A DNA stretch of 64,000 bases from Streptomyces sp. Ru62 (GCF_002920615.1 NZ_PQSU01000030.1:1-64000); one strand, 5' to 3'. Positions 15,644-24,997 are shown, counted from the first letter of the stretch. Numbers and translations are program-made. The notes: generated from the sequence alone by a model not told the origin.

Positions 15644-16465
15644 ATGCGCATGTCCGTCATCGCCGTGGCGGCCCTGGCCCTCGGCCTGACCGCCTGCGGC
15701 TCCGGCACGGACTCCGGCAAGGGCGGTGGCACGGACGACACCCTCGTCGTCGGCGCCACCGCCGTCCCGGCCGGCGAGGTGCTCACCTACGTCAGGGACC
15801 ACCTCGCCGCCGAGGCCGGCCTGAAGCTGGAGATCAAGGAGTTCACGGACTACGTCCTGCCGAACACCGCCCTCCAGGAGGGCGAGCTGGACGCGAACCT
15901 CTACCAGAACCAGCCCTACCTGGACGACTTCAACAAGTCCAAGGGCACCGACCTCGTCTCCGTGGTCAAGCCCTACCTGCCGCCCATGGGCGTCTACTCC
16001 CACAAGGTGAAGAAGGTCACCGAGCTCGCCGACGGAGCCACCGTCGCCGTGCCGAACGACATCACCAACGAGGGCCGCGCCCTGAAGCTGCTGGCCGCGG
16101 GCGGCGTCATCGGGCTGAAGGCCGGCGCCGGCACCGACGCGTCCCCCGCGGACATCACGTCCAACCCCCGCCACCTGAAGATCCGCGAGCTGGAGGCCGC
16201 CCAGCTGCCCCGCTCGCTCGGTGACGTGGACGCCGCGGTCATCAACAACAACTACGCCCAGGACGCGGGCCTCAGCCCCACCGAGGACGCGATCCTCCTT
16301 GAGTCGGCGAAGGACAACCCCTACGCCAACCTCCTCGCCGTCAAGCGCGGCCACGAGGACGACCCACGGGTGAAGAAGCTCGCGAAGCTGCTCGTCTCGC
16401 CCGAGGTGCGGACGTTCATCCAGGACAAGTACCACGGGTCCGTCCTGCCGACGACCGGCGGCTGA
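15644..16465 (+). CDS. metQ: methionine-binding lipoprotein (second copy)
   Basis: A 273-residue paralogue of the preceding lipoprotein with the same blocks (FTDYVLPNTA, LYQNQPYLDDFN, INNNYA) and lipobox LTAC at about residues 15-18. It is shorter at the N-terminus. GAGGAGG precedes ATG 15644, and only 20 bases separate it from the first copy. Two binding proteins served by one MetNI pair suggest different affinity or substrate, such as D-methionine or methionine derivatives. This is inference. Confidence 0.9.
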   Translation: MRMSVIAVAALALGLTACGSGTDSGKGGGTDDTLVVGATAVPAGEVLTYVRDHLAAEAGLKLEIKEFTDYVLPNTALQEGELDANLYQNQPYLDDFNKSKGTDLVSVVKPYLPPMGVYSHKVKKVTELADGATVAVPNDITNEGRALKLLAAGGVIGLKAGAGTDASPADITSNPRHLKIRELEAAQLPRSLGDVDAAVINNNYAQDAGLSPTEDAILLESAKDNPYANLLAVKRGHEDDPRVKKLAKLLVSPEVRTFIQDKYHGSVLPTTGG

Positions 16466-16492
16466 CGGCGCGTACACGGCGTTTCGCGACGC

Positions 16493-16527
16493 ACGGGGTC
16501 CACTCCCTCACCGGGTGTGGACCCCGT
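16493..16527 (+). terminator. Terminator of the met operon
   Basis: ACGGGGTCCAC (16493-16503) pairs perfectly with GTGGACCCCGT (16517-16527) around a 13-base loop, 28 bases after the metQ2 stop codon. Confidence 0.75.
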
Positions 16528-16626
16528 CGTGCGGTTCGGTGGTTCCATGCTGCATGCTGGGCAGTTCAGCAGACCTGACGGTCCTGACGGTCTTTCGAGG
16601 AACTTCCGAAGGTTACGGAGCGGCGC

Positions 16627-17265
16627 ATGACGAGCACCTTCCCCAACATCTCCATCAGCACGGAGCGGTTGGTGCTGCGTCCCCTCGACGAGGACGACGT
16701 GCCCGCCCTCGCCGACATGATGAACGACGAACAGGTCGTCGCCTGGACCACCGTCCCGCACCCCTACACCGAGGCCGACGCCCACCGGTGGATCACCCGC
16801 CGCGCCCCGGACGAGCGCACCGAGGGCCGCGGCATAGTCCTCGCCGTCACCGAGTTCCTCACCCAGCGGCTCGTCGGCATCGTCCACCTGAGGAACACGG
16901 ACTGGCGCGTCCGCTCCTGCCAGATCGCGTACGTCATCGCGCCCTGGGCCCGCGGCGAGGGCTACGCCTCCGAAGCCGTCCTCGCCACCGCCCAGTGGCT
17001 CTTCCACGACCAGAAGTTCGAACGGCTCGAACTGCGCACCGCCGCCGACAACACCGCCTCCCAGCAGGTGGCCCAGAAGATCGGCTGCATCAGCGAGGGC
17101 GTCCTGCGCAACGCCTGGACAGCCCGCGCCAGGACCGAGGACGGTGCCTGGACCGAGGTGCGCACGGACGTCATCGTCTGGAGCCTGCTTCCGGAGGACC
17201 TCGCCGGGGCCGGCGAGCAGCAGGCCGACACGGGGGGTTTCACCTCGTACTCGGACTGGAACTGA
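16627..17265 (+). CDS. GNAT-family acetyltransferase, RimJ/RimL-like
   Basis: A 212-residue acetyltransferase. The N-terminus STERLVLRPLDEDDVPALADMM and the core IAPWARGEGYASEAVLATAQWLF match RimJ/RimL-type GNATs, which acetylate protein or peptide N-termini. The LELRTAADNTASQQVAQKIGC block is also typical. The last 20 residues are extra. ATG 16627 follows TTACGGAGC. A tandem CTGACGGTC repeat (16575-16592) lies in its leader. Its substrate is unknown. Confidence 0.87.
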   Translation: MTSTFPNISISTERLVLRPLDEDDVPALADMMNDEQVVAWTTVPHPYTEADAHRWITRRAPDERTEGRGIVLAVTEFLTQRLVGIVHLRNTDWRVRSCQIAYVIAPWARGEGYASEAVLATAQWLFHDQKFERLELRTAADNTASQQVAQKIGCISEGVLRNAWTARARTEDGAWTEVRTDVIVWSLLPEDLAGAGEQQADTGGFTSYSDWN

Positions 17266-17356
17266 GCCTTCCGAGCTTCACCAGGTACTCTCACGGAGCC
17301 CACCCCGGGCATTCCCCCCTCGAAGACCCGCGCAGAACCACTGGAGACTGACGACG

Positions 17357-18580
17357 ATGGCCGACCGGGTCACGGTGATCGGCTGGGACGGCTCGCCGCT
17401 GACCGACGCGGCACGGGCCGCCCTCGGCGCCGCCACCCTCGTGGCCGGCGCCGCCCACCACCTGGCGCTGCCCGAGGTCCCGCCCACCGCCGAACGCGTC
17501 CGCCTGGGCAGCCTCGCCCTGGCCGCCCGCCGCATCGCCGCCCATCGCGGCACCGCGGTCGTGCTCGCCGACGGCGACCCCGGCTTCTTCGGTGTCGTCC
17601 GTACCCTGCGCGCACCGGAATTCGGCCTGGAGGTCGAGGTCGTCCCCGCCGTCTCCTCCGTCGCCGCCGCCTTCGCCCGCGCCGGCATGCCCTGGGACGA
17701 CGCCCAGGTCGTCGTCGCCCACCCGCGCACCCTGCGCCGGGCCGTGAACGTCTGCCGCGCCCACACCAAGGTCGCCGTCCTCACCTCGCCGGGCGCCGGC
17801 CCCGCCGAACTCGGCCTCCTCCTGGAGGGCGTGCACCGCACCTTCGTCATCTGCGAGGAACTGGGCACCGAACGCGAACAGGTCAGCGTCGTCACCTCCG
17901 ACAAGGCCGCCGACCACACCTGGCGCGACCCCAACGTCGTCATCGTCATCGGCGGACCGGCCGCCGCGCAGGAGGGCGGCGGCTGGATCGCCGGACGCGA
18001 CCCGGGCGCCGGCCCGCGCGGCTGGGTGCAGCCCGACGAGAGCTACGGCGCCGGCCCGGCCGGCGGTCTCGGCGAGGGCGAGACCCAGCTGCTGCGCGCC
18101 GCCCAACTCGCCCGCCTCGGGCCCCGGGTCGGCGACCTCGTCTGGGACATCGGCTGCGGCAGCGGCGCGTTCGCCACCGAAGCGGCGCGCGCCGGCGCGG
18201 CCGTCATCGCCGTCGACCACGACCCGGCCGCCTGCGCCCGCACCGAGAGCGCCGCGCGCCGTTTCGGCGTCCAGCTCCAGATCGTGCACGGCAGCGCCCC
18301 GCACGTCCTCGAAAACCTGCACGAACCGGACGTCGTACGGGTCGGCGGCGGGGGACCGGCCGTCGTCTCCGCGGTCGCCGACCGGCGCCCGCAGCGCATC
18401 GTCACGCACGCCGCCACCCGGGACGTCGCCGAACGCGTCGGCCGCGACCTGACCGAGCACGGGTACCGGGTCGAGTGCGCCCTGCTCCAGTCCGTCGAAC
18501 TCGACACCCGGGCCTGGACGGAGACCGAGCGGAACGTGGCGTTCCTGCTCAGCGGGGTATTGCCGGACCGCGCCCCGTGA
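17357..18580 (+). CDS. cobL: precorrin-6Y C5,15-methyltransferase (decarboxylating)
   Basis: CobL methylates precorrin-6Y at C-5 and C-15 and decarboxylates its acetate chain in aerobic cobalamin synthesis. The 407-residue protein has two parts. The N-terminal tetrapyrrole methylase (CbiE-like, residues 1-205) has VIGWDGSPL and GDPGFFG. The C-terminal class I methyltransferase (CbiT-like, about 235-400) has the SAM motif WDIGCGSGAFATEAAR. Fusion of the two is the usual CobL form. ATG 17357 follows GGAG. The next gene rightwards is also for cobalamin. Confidence 0.92.
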   Translation: MADRVTVIGWDGSPLTDAARAALGAATLVAGAAHHLALPEVPPTAERVRLGSLALAARRIAAHRGTAVVLADGDPGFFGVVRTLRAPEFGLEVEVVPAVSSVAAAFARAGMPWDDAQVVVAHPRTLRRAVNVCRAHTKVAVLTSPGAGPAELGLLLEGVHRTFVICEELGTEREQVSVVTSDKAADHTWRDPNVVIVIGGPAAAQEGGGWIAGRDPGAGPRGWVQPDESYGAGPAGGLGEGETQLLRAAQLARLGPRVGDLVWDIGCGSGAFATEAARAGAAVIAVDHDPAACARTESAARRFGVQLQIVHGSAPHVLENLHEPDVVRVGGGGPAVVSAVADRRPQRIVTHAATRDVAERVGRDLTEHGYRVECALLQSVELDTRAWTETERNVAFLLSGVLPDRAP

Positions 18581-18591
18581 TCCTGTTGTCG

Positions 18592-18605
18592 TACCGCGCG
18601 CGGTA
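18592..18605. promoter_or_regulatory. 14-base palindrome upstream of the BluB-CobT gene
   Basis: TACCGCG-CGCGGTA is a perfect palindrome whose last two bases belong to a TAGGCT -10-like hexamer (18604-18609). It may be an operator. The rest of the 342-base gap (18581-18922) contains a repeated GCTGTCGCG but nothing I can name. In particular I found no cobalamin riboswitch core. Confidence 0.4.
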
Positions 18606-18922
18606 GGCTGGCCGATCGTTGTACCGCACCGGTGGGCCGAACTTCGTTCACCAATGTCCGGAACGCACGCCCGTTTTGGGGTGGGTGTGGTACGGCGGAA
18701 CCGGAGGACGCGCAACGTGGCGCAGTCCACAGCGTGCTGTCGCGGATCTTGCTGTCGCGACGGCACGACGACCGGGACAATGCCACTGAATGGCTTTGTC
18801 GCCTTTTCCGGCGGGTCGTTCGTGCCGCTGGGCACGGACGCTCGTTCTTCACTGCGGGCGGTCGGTGCGCCGTTCCGGGTGAGCTGGTCGTAGGAGCACT
18901 AACCGATGGGCGAGGGGTACGC

Positions 18923-21900
18923 ATGACCGACACCGGCCAGGTCCCGGGCGAGGGGCAGCCGGAGAGCGCAGGCATGGTGGAGCAGCCGGGCGTCCCCGCG
19001 CACGGTGCGTACACCTACCTCTCCGAGGCTCCCGCCGAGGACGAAGACCTGCTGCTGCCGGGTGCCCAGGGCGCGTGGGGCAACGAGGTGCCGCCACCCG
19101 CTCCGGAACCGGTGGTGGAAGCCGTCCACGAGCCGGGCCCGCACGAGACGTCCGGCCGTGACAGCGGCTCGGTCGACCTCAGCGGTGTCCGCCTGCCCGA
19201 CCCGGGCCCGGCGTCGGTGCCGCCGTCGCCCATCCTCTCGGCGCCGCACGACCCGGCGGCCGCCCCGCAGCCCCCGCGCCGCCCGCTGCACCTCGGCCCG
19301 CCGATTCCCGACGCCTCCGCCAGCCCGGTCCGTTCCCTCGCCGACCGCGGCCCCGCCGGAGCGCCGGTACGGCAGCTCGGACCGGCGGCGAGCGGCCCCG
19401 AATACCTCGACGCCCAGTCGCAGGCGGCTCCGCAGAGCGCGGCCCCCTGGGGCGCGGCACAGGCCCCGGCTGCCGAAACGGTTGGCCCGTCCGACCCGGC
19501 CCAGGCGGCGGTGGCCCGCCTCACCGGCCAGGCGTCGTCCCCGACCGACACCGGCCACGTTCAGGTCGTCCACGGCCATGACGGGGTCCAGCCGGTCCAC
19601 GCGCACGACGGGGTGTACACGGCACCGGTGACTCCGGGTGCCGAGGGCGTGCAGGGTCCGGCGGAGCCGGGTGCTGAAGACGCGCAGGCCGCCGAGGACG
19701 CGCAGGCGGACGTGGCCAGGGCGGACGTGGCTTCCGGTGAGGGCGGGGCCGTCGCCGACGCGGCATCCCCGGCCGTACAGGCCGTTGACGGAGCGCCAGA
19801 GCCGGCGCACGTCGGTGTGCAGGGAGCTGAAGGAGGCGCTGAGCAGGCCGGGACGGGCCAGGTGCCCCCGATGCCGGAGGCCCCCGGCCCGGACCCGGCG
19901 GACCAGAGCGTTCCGGCCCAGGCCGCGCCGGGACAGGCCGTGCCGACCGGCGCGCTGCCTTCGGAGGCCACCGGCGCCGAGGGGGCTGCGGACGCGGCTC
20001 CGGTCGCCGGTACGCCGGCCGAGGCGGCGCCTCAGCCGACGGCACCGGCGGAACCGGCCGATGGCGTGCAGCCGGACGAAACGGCGCAGCCCACCGATGC
20101 CACTGCGGCCGTGCAGGCCGCGGATGCCGGACAGAACCCCGGCGCCGGGGACGTAGTCGCTGCGGCGCAGGCCACCGCACAGCCCGCCGACCCGGCCCCT
20201 CTCGCCGACCCCGCGCAGGCTGCTGCGGTTGCGCAGGTTGCCGACGGTGCGCAGGCTCCCGACGCGGTGCAGTCCGCCGACGGTGCGCGGGCTGTCGAGG
20301 CTTCTCAGGCTGCCGACCAGTCGCAGACTGCTGACGCTGCTCAGGCCGACGTTGCCGGGAATGCCGCCGACGCGGTGCAGCCCGCCGACCTGGCGCAGCC
20401 GGCCGGCGCCGAGCAGATCGCCGGAGCCGGGCAGCCCGAGGGTGCCGCGCGGGTTGCCGACGCGGTGCAGTCCGCCGATGGCGCGCCGATCGCCGAAGCT
20501 CCTCAGACCGCTCCTGACCTGCATGCCGCCGACGCCGTGCAGATCGCCGCGGCTGGGCAGCCCGAGGGTGCCGCGCAGGCTGCCGACGCGGCGCAGGTCA
20601 CCGACGGCGGACAGATCGCGGAGGTTCCGCAAGCCGCCGCCGCTGGACAGACCGCCGCTGCTGGACAGGCCGTCGACGCGCCGCAGTCCGTCGACGCGGC
20701 GCAGCCGGCCGGCGTCGAGCAGATCGCCGGAGCCGGACAGCCCGAGGGGCATGTGCCGGCCGACAGCGGTGCTCAGGTTCCCGAGGGGCATGCGCCGGTC
20801 AACGGCGGCGCTCAGATTCCCGAGGCGTCGCAGGCCGTAGACGCGGTGCAGCCCGGCGACCCGGCGCAGCCGACCGGCGCCGAGCAGATGGCCGACGAGC
20901 CGCAGCACGCCGGAGCGCAGCAGGTTGCCGTCGTGCACGCTGCCGACGCCGCACAGCCCCAGCCTCCCGCCGAGGCGCAGGCGTCCGCCGTGGCCCAGGG
21001 AGCGGTCGAGTCGGCCGATGCGGTCGCCCCCCACGGGGTGGGCGAAGCCACCGACGCCGTTGTCGCTCAGAACGCGGCCCCAGCTTCCGAAACGGTTGTC
21101 GCCCAGAACGCGGCCCCGGCGCCCGACGCGGCCACCGCCCAGGTAATGGTCGACGGCGCCGCCCCGGCACCCGCCCAGGCAACGGTCGACGGCGCCGTCC
21201 AGGCCCCTGAGCCCACCGTCGCTGCCCAGGCCGCTGAGCCCACCGTCGCCGCCCAGGCCGCACAGCCGACCGCCCCCCTGACCACCGTCGACTTCCAGGC
21301 TCCGCAGCCCGCGGCCCCGGCCGACGCGTCGCAGACCGCCGTACCCGTCCCGCCCGCCGCTGACGGCACCGCCGAGGCCGTGGAGGTGGCGGAGCCGGTC
21401 GTGCTCCAGGGCCCGCAGCTCGCCGAGAGCGTCCCGCAGGCCACCGGCGCCCCGGCCGCGCAGACCGCCCCGCAGCCGGACGCGGCGCAGGGTACCGCCG
21501 CCGTACCCGAGGCCCCTCGGCCGCAGGGCCCCGCGCAGAACCCGGAGCAGCCGCTGCCCTCCGGGCTCCCCGTGGGGGCGGAGCCGCGGCCGCTCGGTGA
21601 GTTCGTGCCGGTGGAGGGTCAGGTGCCCACCACCCCGCACCTGGCGCCCACCCCGCCGCACCCCCTCGTCGTGCCGGCACCCCACGACGGCGAGCCGGCC
21701 GGGGCGCCCACCCCCGATGTCGTCCAGCACGCGGAGGACCTGCGGACCAGGGCCGCCGACCAGGAAGAGAGCACGGCCGAGGTGGCGGAAGCACGACAGT
21801 CCACCGGCCCCGCCGCGCCGGGCTACGCGGACGCCGAACGCGAGGCCGTCCTGAAGGTGATGCGCGAGCGCCGCGACATCCGCAACGGCTTCCGCAGCGA

Positions 21901-23539
21901 CCCCATCCCGCACGAGGTGCTGCTCAGAGTCCTGGAGGCCGCGCACACCGCGCCGTCCGTGGGCCACTCGCAGCCCTGGGACTTCGTCGTCATCCGGTCC
22001 GCCGAGACCCGGCGGACGATGCACGAACTGGCGATGCGGCAGCGCGAGGCGTACGCCAAGTCGCTGCCGAAGGGCCGGGCCAAGCAGTTCAAGGAACTGA
22101 AGATCGAGGCCATCCTCGACACCCCGGTCAACATCGTCGTCACCGCCGACCCCACCCGCGGCGGCCGGCACACGCTCGGCCGTCACACCCAGCCGCAGAT
22201 GGCGCCCTACTCCTCGGCGCTCGCGGTGGAGAACCTCTGGCTCGCCGCCCGCGCCGAAGGCCTCGGCGTCGGCTGGGTCAGCTTCTTCGACGAGCGGGAG
22301 ATGGTCCGCGCGCTCGGCCTGCCCGAGCACCTGGAGGTCGTCGCCTACCTGTGTGTCGGGTACGTCGACGAGTTCCCGGACGAGCCCGAGCTGATGCAGG
22401 CCGGCTGGTCCAAGCGACGCCCCCTGTCCTGGGTGGTGCACGAGGAGACGTACGGCCGCCGCGCCCTGCCCGGAGAGGAACCCCACGACCTGCTTGCCGA
22501 GACCGTCGCACAGATCCGCCCGCTCGACGCCAAGGCGCTCGGCGAGGCGTGGGAGCGCCAGAAGCGCATGACCAAGCCGGCCGGCGCGCTCGGCATGCTG
22601 GAGATCATCTCCGCACAGCTGTGCGGGCTGTCCCGGCAGTGCCCGCCGCCGATCCCGGAGCCCGCCGCCGTCGCCATCTTCGCCGGTGACCACGGCGTGC
22701 ACGCCCAGGGCGTCACCCCCTGGCCACAGGAGGTCACCGCCCAGATGGTGGCCAACTTCCTCGGCGGGGGCGCCGTCTGCAACGCCTTCGCCGGCCAGGT
22801 CGGCGCCGAGGTGTGCGTCGTCGACGTGGGCGTCGCCGCCGACCTGCCGGCCACCCCCGGCCTGCTGCCCCGCAAGATCCGCGGCGGCACGTCCGACATG
22901 ACCACCGGCCCCGCGATGACCCGCGAGGAGGCCCGGGCGGCCATCGAGGTCGGTATCGAGACCGCCCGCGACCTGGTGGCGGCCGGCAACAAGGCGCTGC
23001 TCACCGGTGAGATGGGCATCGCCAACACCACCGCGTCCGCCGCGCTGATCTCCGTGTTCACCGGAGCCGACCCGGCCGAGGTGACCGGGCGCGGCACGGG
23101 CATCAACGACGAGACGCTCGCCCGCAAGACGGAGGTCGTCCGCCGCGCCCTGGAGCTCCACCAGCCGGACCCGGCCGACCCGATCGGGGTCCTCGCGGCG
23201 ATCGGCGGCTTCGAGCACGCGGCCATGGTGGGCCTGCTGCTCGGCGGTGCCTCGCTGCGTACGCCGGTGATCCTGGACGGCGTCAGCGCCGGCGCGGCGG
23301 CCCTCGTGGCCCGCGCCATCGCCCCGGAGGTCCTCGCGGCCTGCATCGCCGGCCACCGCAGCGCCGAGCCGGGCCACGTGGCGGCCCTGAACAAGCTGGG
23401 TCTGCGCCCCCTGGTCGACCTGGACCTGCGCCTCGGTGAGGGCACGGGCGCCCTGCTCGCCCTGCCGCTGGTGCAGAGCACGGCGCGCGCCATGCACGAG
23501 GTGGCCACATTCGATTCGGCGGGAGTCACGGAGAAGTAG
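18923..23539 (+). CDS. cobT: BluB-CobT fusion with a giant low-complexity N-terminal region
   Basis: A 1,538-residue protein. Residues 1 to about 60 are acidic and polar. About 60-965 are Ala, Gln, Pro, Asp and Val-rich low complexity with imperfect repeats. About 970-1180 form a BluB/nitroreductase domain (RRDIRNGF, SVGHSQPWDFVVI) that would make 5,6-dimethylbenzimidazole from FMNH2. About 1190-1535 form CobT, which attaches that base to nicotinate mononucleotide ribose-phosphate; its catalytic glutamate is in LRLGEGTGA. So two consecutive steps of the lower-ligand pathway are fused. ATG 18923 follows GAGGGG. The long region has no stop in 900 codons and standard codon bias, so it is probably translated. 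Confidence 0.9.
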   Translation: MTDTGQVPGEGQPESAGMVEQPGVPAHGAYTYLSEAPAEDEDLLLPGAQGAWGNEVPPPAPEPVVEAVHEPGPHETSGRDSGSVDLSGVRLPDPGPASVPPSPILSAPHDPAAAPQPPRRPLHLGPPIPDASASPVRSLADRGPAGAPVRQLGPAASGPEYLDAQSQAAPQSAAPWGAAQAPAAETVGPSDPAQAAVARLTGQASSPTDTGHVQVVHGHDGVQPVHAHDGVYTAPVTPGAEGVQGPAEPGAEDAQAAEDAQADVARADVASGEGGAVADAASPAVQAVDGAPEPAHVGVQGAEGGAEQAGTGQVPPMPEAPGPDPADQSVPAQAAPGQAVPTGALPSEATGAEGAADAAPVAGTPAEAAPQPTAPAEPADGVQPDETAQPTDATAAVQAADAGQNPGAGDVVAAAQATAQPADPAPLADPAQAAAVAQVADGAQAPDAVQSADGARAVEASQAADQSQTADAAQADVAGNAADAVQPADLAQPAGAEQIAGAGQPEGAARVADAVQSADGAPIAEAPQTAPDLHAADAVQIAAAGQPEGAAQAADAAQVTDGGQIAEVPQAAAAGQTAAAGQAVDAPQSVDAAQPAGVEQIAGAGQPEGHVPADSGAQVPEGHAPVNGGAQIPEASQAVDAVQPGDPAQPTGAEQMADEPQHAGAQQVAVVHAADAAQPQPPAEAQASAVAQGAVESADAVAPHGVGEATDAVVAQNAAPASETVVAQNAAPAPDAATAQVMVDGAAPAPAQATVDGAVQAPEPTVAAQAAEPTVAAQAAQPTAPLTTVDFQAPQPAAPADASQTAVPVPPAADGTAEAVEVAEPVVLQGPQLAESVPQATGAPAAQTAPQPDAAQGTAAVPEAPRPQGPAQNPEQPLPSGLPVGAEPRPLGEFVPVEGQVPTTPHLAPTPPHPLVVPAPHDGEPAGAPTPDVVQHAEDLRTRAADQEESTAEVAEARQSTGPAAPGYADAEREAVLKVMRERRDIRNGFRSDPIPHEVLLRVLEAAHTAPSVGHSQPWDFVVIRSAETRRTMHELAMRQREAYAKSLPKGRAKQFKELKIEAILDTPVNIVVTADPTRGGRHTLGRHTQPQMAPYSSALAVENLWLAARAEGLGVGWVSFFDEREMVRALGLPEHLEVVAYLCVGYVDEFPDEPELMQAGWSKRRPLSWVVHEETYGRRALPGEEPHDLLAETVAQIRPLDAKALGEAWERQKRMTKPAGALGMLEIISAQLCGLSRQCPPPIPEPAAVAIFAGDHGVHAQGVTPWPQEVTAQMVANFLGGGAVCNAFAGQVGAEVCVVDVGVAADLPATPGLLPRKIRGGTSDMTTGPAMTREEARAAIEVGIETARDLVAAGNKALLTGEMGIANTTASAALISVFTGADPAEVTGRGTGINDETLARKTEVVRRALELHQPDPADPIGVLAAIGGFEHAAMVGLLLGGASLRTPVILDGVSAGAAALVARAIAPEVLAACIAGHRSAEPGHVAALNKLGLRPLVDLDLRLGEGTGALLALPLVQSTARAMHEVATFDSAGVTEK
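20392..20750 (+). repeat. In-frame DNA repeat inside the BluB-CobT linker
   Basis: About 50 bases encoding AQPAGAEQIAGAGQPEG recur 306 bases (102 codons) downstream with few differences (20392-20444 and 20698-20750). Shorter variants such as AGQPEGAAQAADA lie between. The offset is a multiple of three, so the frame is kept. This looks like recent internal duplication of a repeat-rich coding region. Confidence 0.7.
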
Positions 23540-23547
23540 GCCCGCGG

Positions 23548-23585
23548 CACGGGTGGTCCGGTGTTCAGCTGTCGGACCACCCGTG
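23548..23585. terminator. Terminator after BluB-CobT
   Basis: CACGGGTGGTCCG (23548-23560) pairs perfectly with CGGACCACCCGTG (23573-23585) around a 12-base loop, 8 bases after the stop codon. Confidence 0.8.
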
Positions 23586-23679
23586 TCCCGTACCCCGCCC
23601 ACCGCTTAAAATCTGCACGTCAGGGCCGCTCCGAAGGTGCAGCGCGCCCATCGCACAGCTGCACGAGGAGCCGTCCCTC

Positions 23680-24912
23680 ATGGCCGAACACCCCGCCTAC
23701 CCCGTAGGTCTCCGCCTCTCCGGCCGTCGCGTGGTCGTCCTCGGCGGCGGCCAGGTCGCCCAGCGCCGCCTCCCGGCGCTCATCGCGGCCGGCGCGGACA
23801 TCGTCCTCGTCTCCCCGGAGGCCACCCCGTCGGTCGAGGCCATGGCGGACGCGGGCGAGATCACCTGGGTGCGGCGCGGGTACGAGGACGGCGACCTCGC
23901 CGAGGCGTGGTACGCCCTCATCGCCACCAGCGATCCCGCGGCGAACACGGCCGCCTCCGCCGAGGCGGAGCGCCACCGCGTCTGGTGCGTCCGGTCCGAC
24001 GACGCCGACCAGGCGACCGCGTGGACCCCGGCGACCGGGCACAGCGAGGGCGTCACCGTCGCCGTACTCACCACGCACGCGCGGGGCCGCGACCCCCGGC
24101 ACACCGCGGCCATCCGGGACGCGGTCGTCGAGGGGCTGCGCGACGGCACCCTCGTCGCCCCGCACCACCGCACCCGCACCCCCGGCGTGGCCCTGGTCGG
24201 CGGCGGCCCGGGCGACCCCGACCTGATCACGGTCCGCGGCCGGCGCCTGCTCGCCGAGGCGGACGTCGTCATCGCCGACCGGCTCGGTCCGCGGGACCTG
24301 CTCGCCGAACTCCCGCCGCACGTCGAGGTGATCGACGCGGCGAAGATCCCCTACGGCCGGTACATGGCCCAGGAGGCCATCAACAACGCGCTCGTCGAGC
24401 ACGCCAAGCAGGGCAAGGCGGTCGTCCGGCTCAAGGGCGGTGATCCGTTCGTCTTCGGCCGGGGCATGGAGGAGGTCCAGGCGCTCGCCGAGGCCGGCAT
24501 CCCGTGCACGGTGGTCCCGGGCATCTCCAGCTCGATCTCGGTGCCGGGCGCGGCCGGCATCCCGGTCACGCACCGGGGCGTCGCCCATGAGTTCACCGTG
24601 GTCAGCGGCCATGTGGCGCCCGACGACGAGCGCTCCCTGGTCGACTGGCCCTCGCTGGCCAGGCTCACCGGCACCCTGGTGGTCCTGATGGGCGTCGACA
24701 AGATCGGGAAGATCGCCGAGACGCTCGTCGCGCACGGCAGGTCGCCCGAGACGCCGGTCGCCCTGGTGCAGGAGGGGACGACGGCCGCGCAGCGGCGCGT
24801 GGACGCCACCCTCGCCACGGTCGCCGAGACGGTCCGCGCCGAGGACGTGAAGCCCCCGGCGGTCATCGTCATCGGCGAGGTGGTGCGGGTCGGTCCCGCG
24901 CCTTCGGCGTGA
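23680..24912 (+). CDS. cysG: uroporphyrinogen-III C-methyltransferase fused to a precorrin-2 dehydrogenase domain
   Basis: A 410-residue two-domain enzyme at the entry to sirohaem and cobalamin. Residues 1 to about 155 form a CysG-N/SirC NAD-binding fold (VVVLGGGQVAQRRLPAL) that oxidises precorrin-2. About 165-405 form SUMT (VALVGGGPGDPDLITV, RLKGGDPFVFGRG), which adds two SAM methyls to uroporphyrinogen III. At 410 residues it is shorter than enterobacterial CysG, so chelatase function is uncertain. GAGGAG lies 10 bases before ATG 23680. It has its own transcription unit after the terminator. Confidence 0.92.
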   Translation: MAEHPAYPVGLRLSGRRVVVLGGGQVAQRRLPALIAAGADIVLVSPEATPSVEAMADAGEITWVRRGYEDGDLAEAWYALIATSDPAANTAASAEAERHRVWCVRSDDADQATAWTPATGHSEGVTVAVLTTHARGRDPRHTAAIRDAVVEGLRDGTLVAPHHRTRTPGVALVGGGPGDPDLITVRGRRLLAEADVVIADRLGPRDLLAELPPHVEVIDAAKIPYGRYMAQEAINNALVEHAKQGKAVVRLKGGDPFVFGRGMEEVQALAEAGIPCTVVPGISSSISVPGAAGIPVTHRGVAHEFTVVSGHVAPDDERSLVDWPSLARLTGTLVVLMGVDKIGKIAETLVAHGRSPETPVALVQEGTTAAQRRVDATLATVAETVRAEDVKPPAVIVIGEVVRVGPAPSA

Positions 24913-24962
24913 CCTTGGCCTGATCACACGTAACCCGGGGCAACCTCACCCCTTTCCAGCCG

Positions 24963-24991
24963 TTGGCACCACACCCAGGACAAGGCAGTAT
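24963..24991 (+). promoter_or_regulatory. Leaderless promoter of the SPOUT methyltransferase gene
   Basis: TTGGCA (24963-24968), 17-base spacer, CAGTAT (24986-24991). The GTG start lies at 24998, exactly where transcription should begin, and no ribosome site is present. Confidence 0.65.
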
Positions 24992-24997
24992 CACCCC

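Noticed and set aside
18654..18893. 79-codon frame upstream of BluB-CobT, Cys- and Arg-rich
   Set aside because: No ribosome site, uneven codon bias and no recognisable family. I noted it as possible but cannot support it.
18581..18922. Cobalamin riboswitch before the cobalamin genes
   Set aside because: I looked for the conserved core including the GCCACTG and AGCCAGGAGACC-type blocks. A lone GCCACTG at 18781-18787 occurs without its partners, so not called.
18899..23602. 1,567-codon open frame on the minus strand opposite BluB-CobT
   Set aside because: High-GC sequence leaves antisense frames open. The translated sequence has no domain, and the plus strand has clear BluB and CobT domains with a proper ribosome site.
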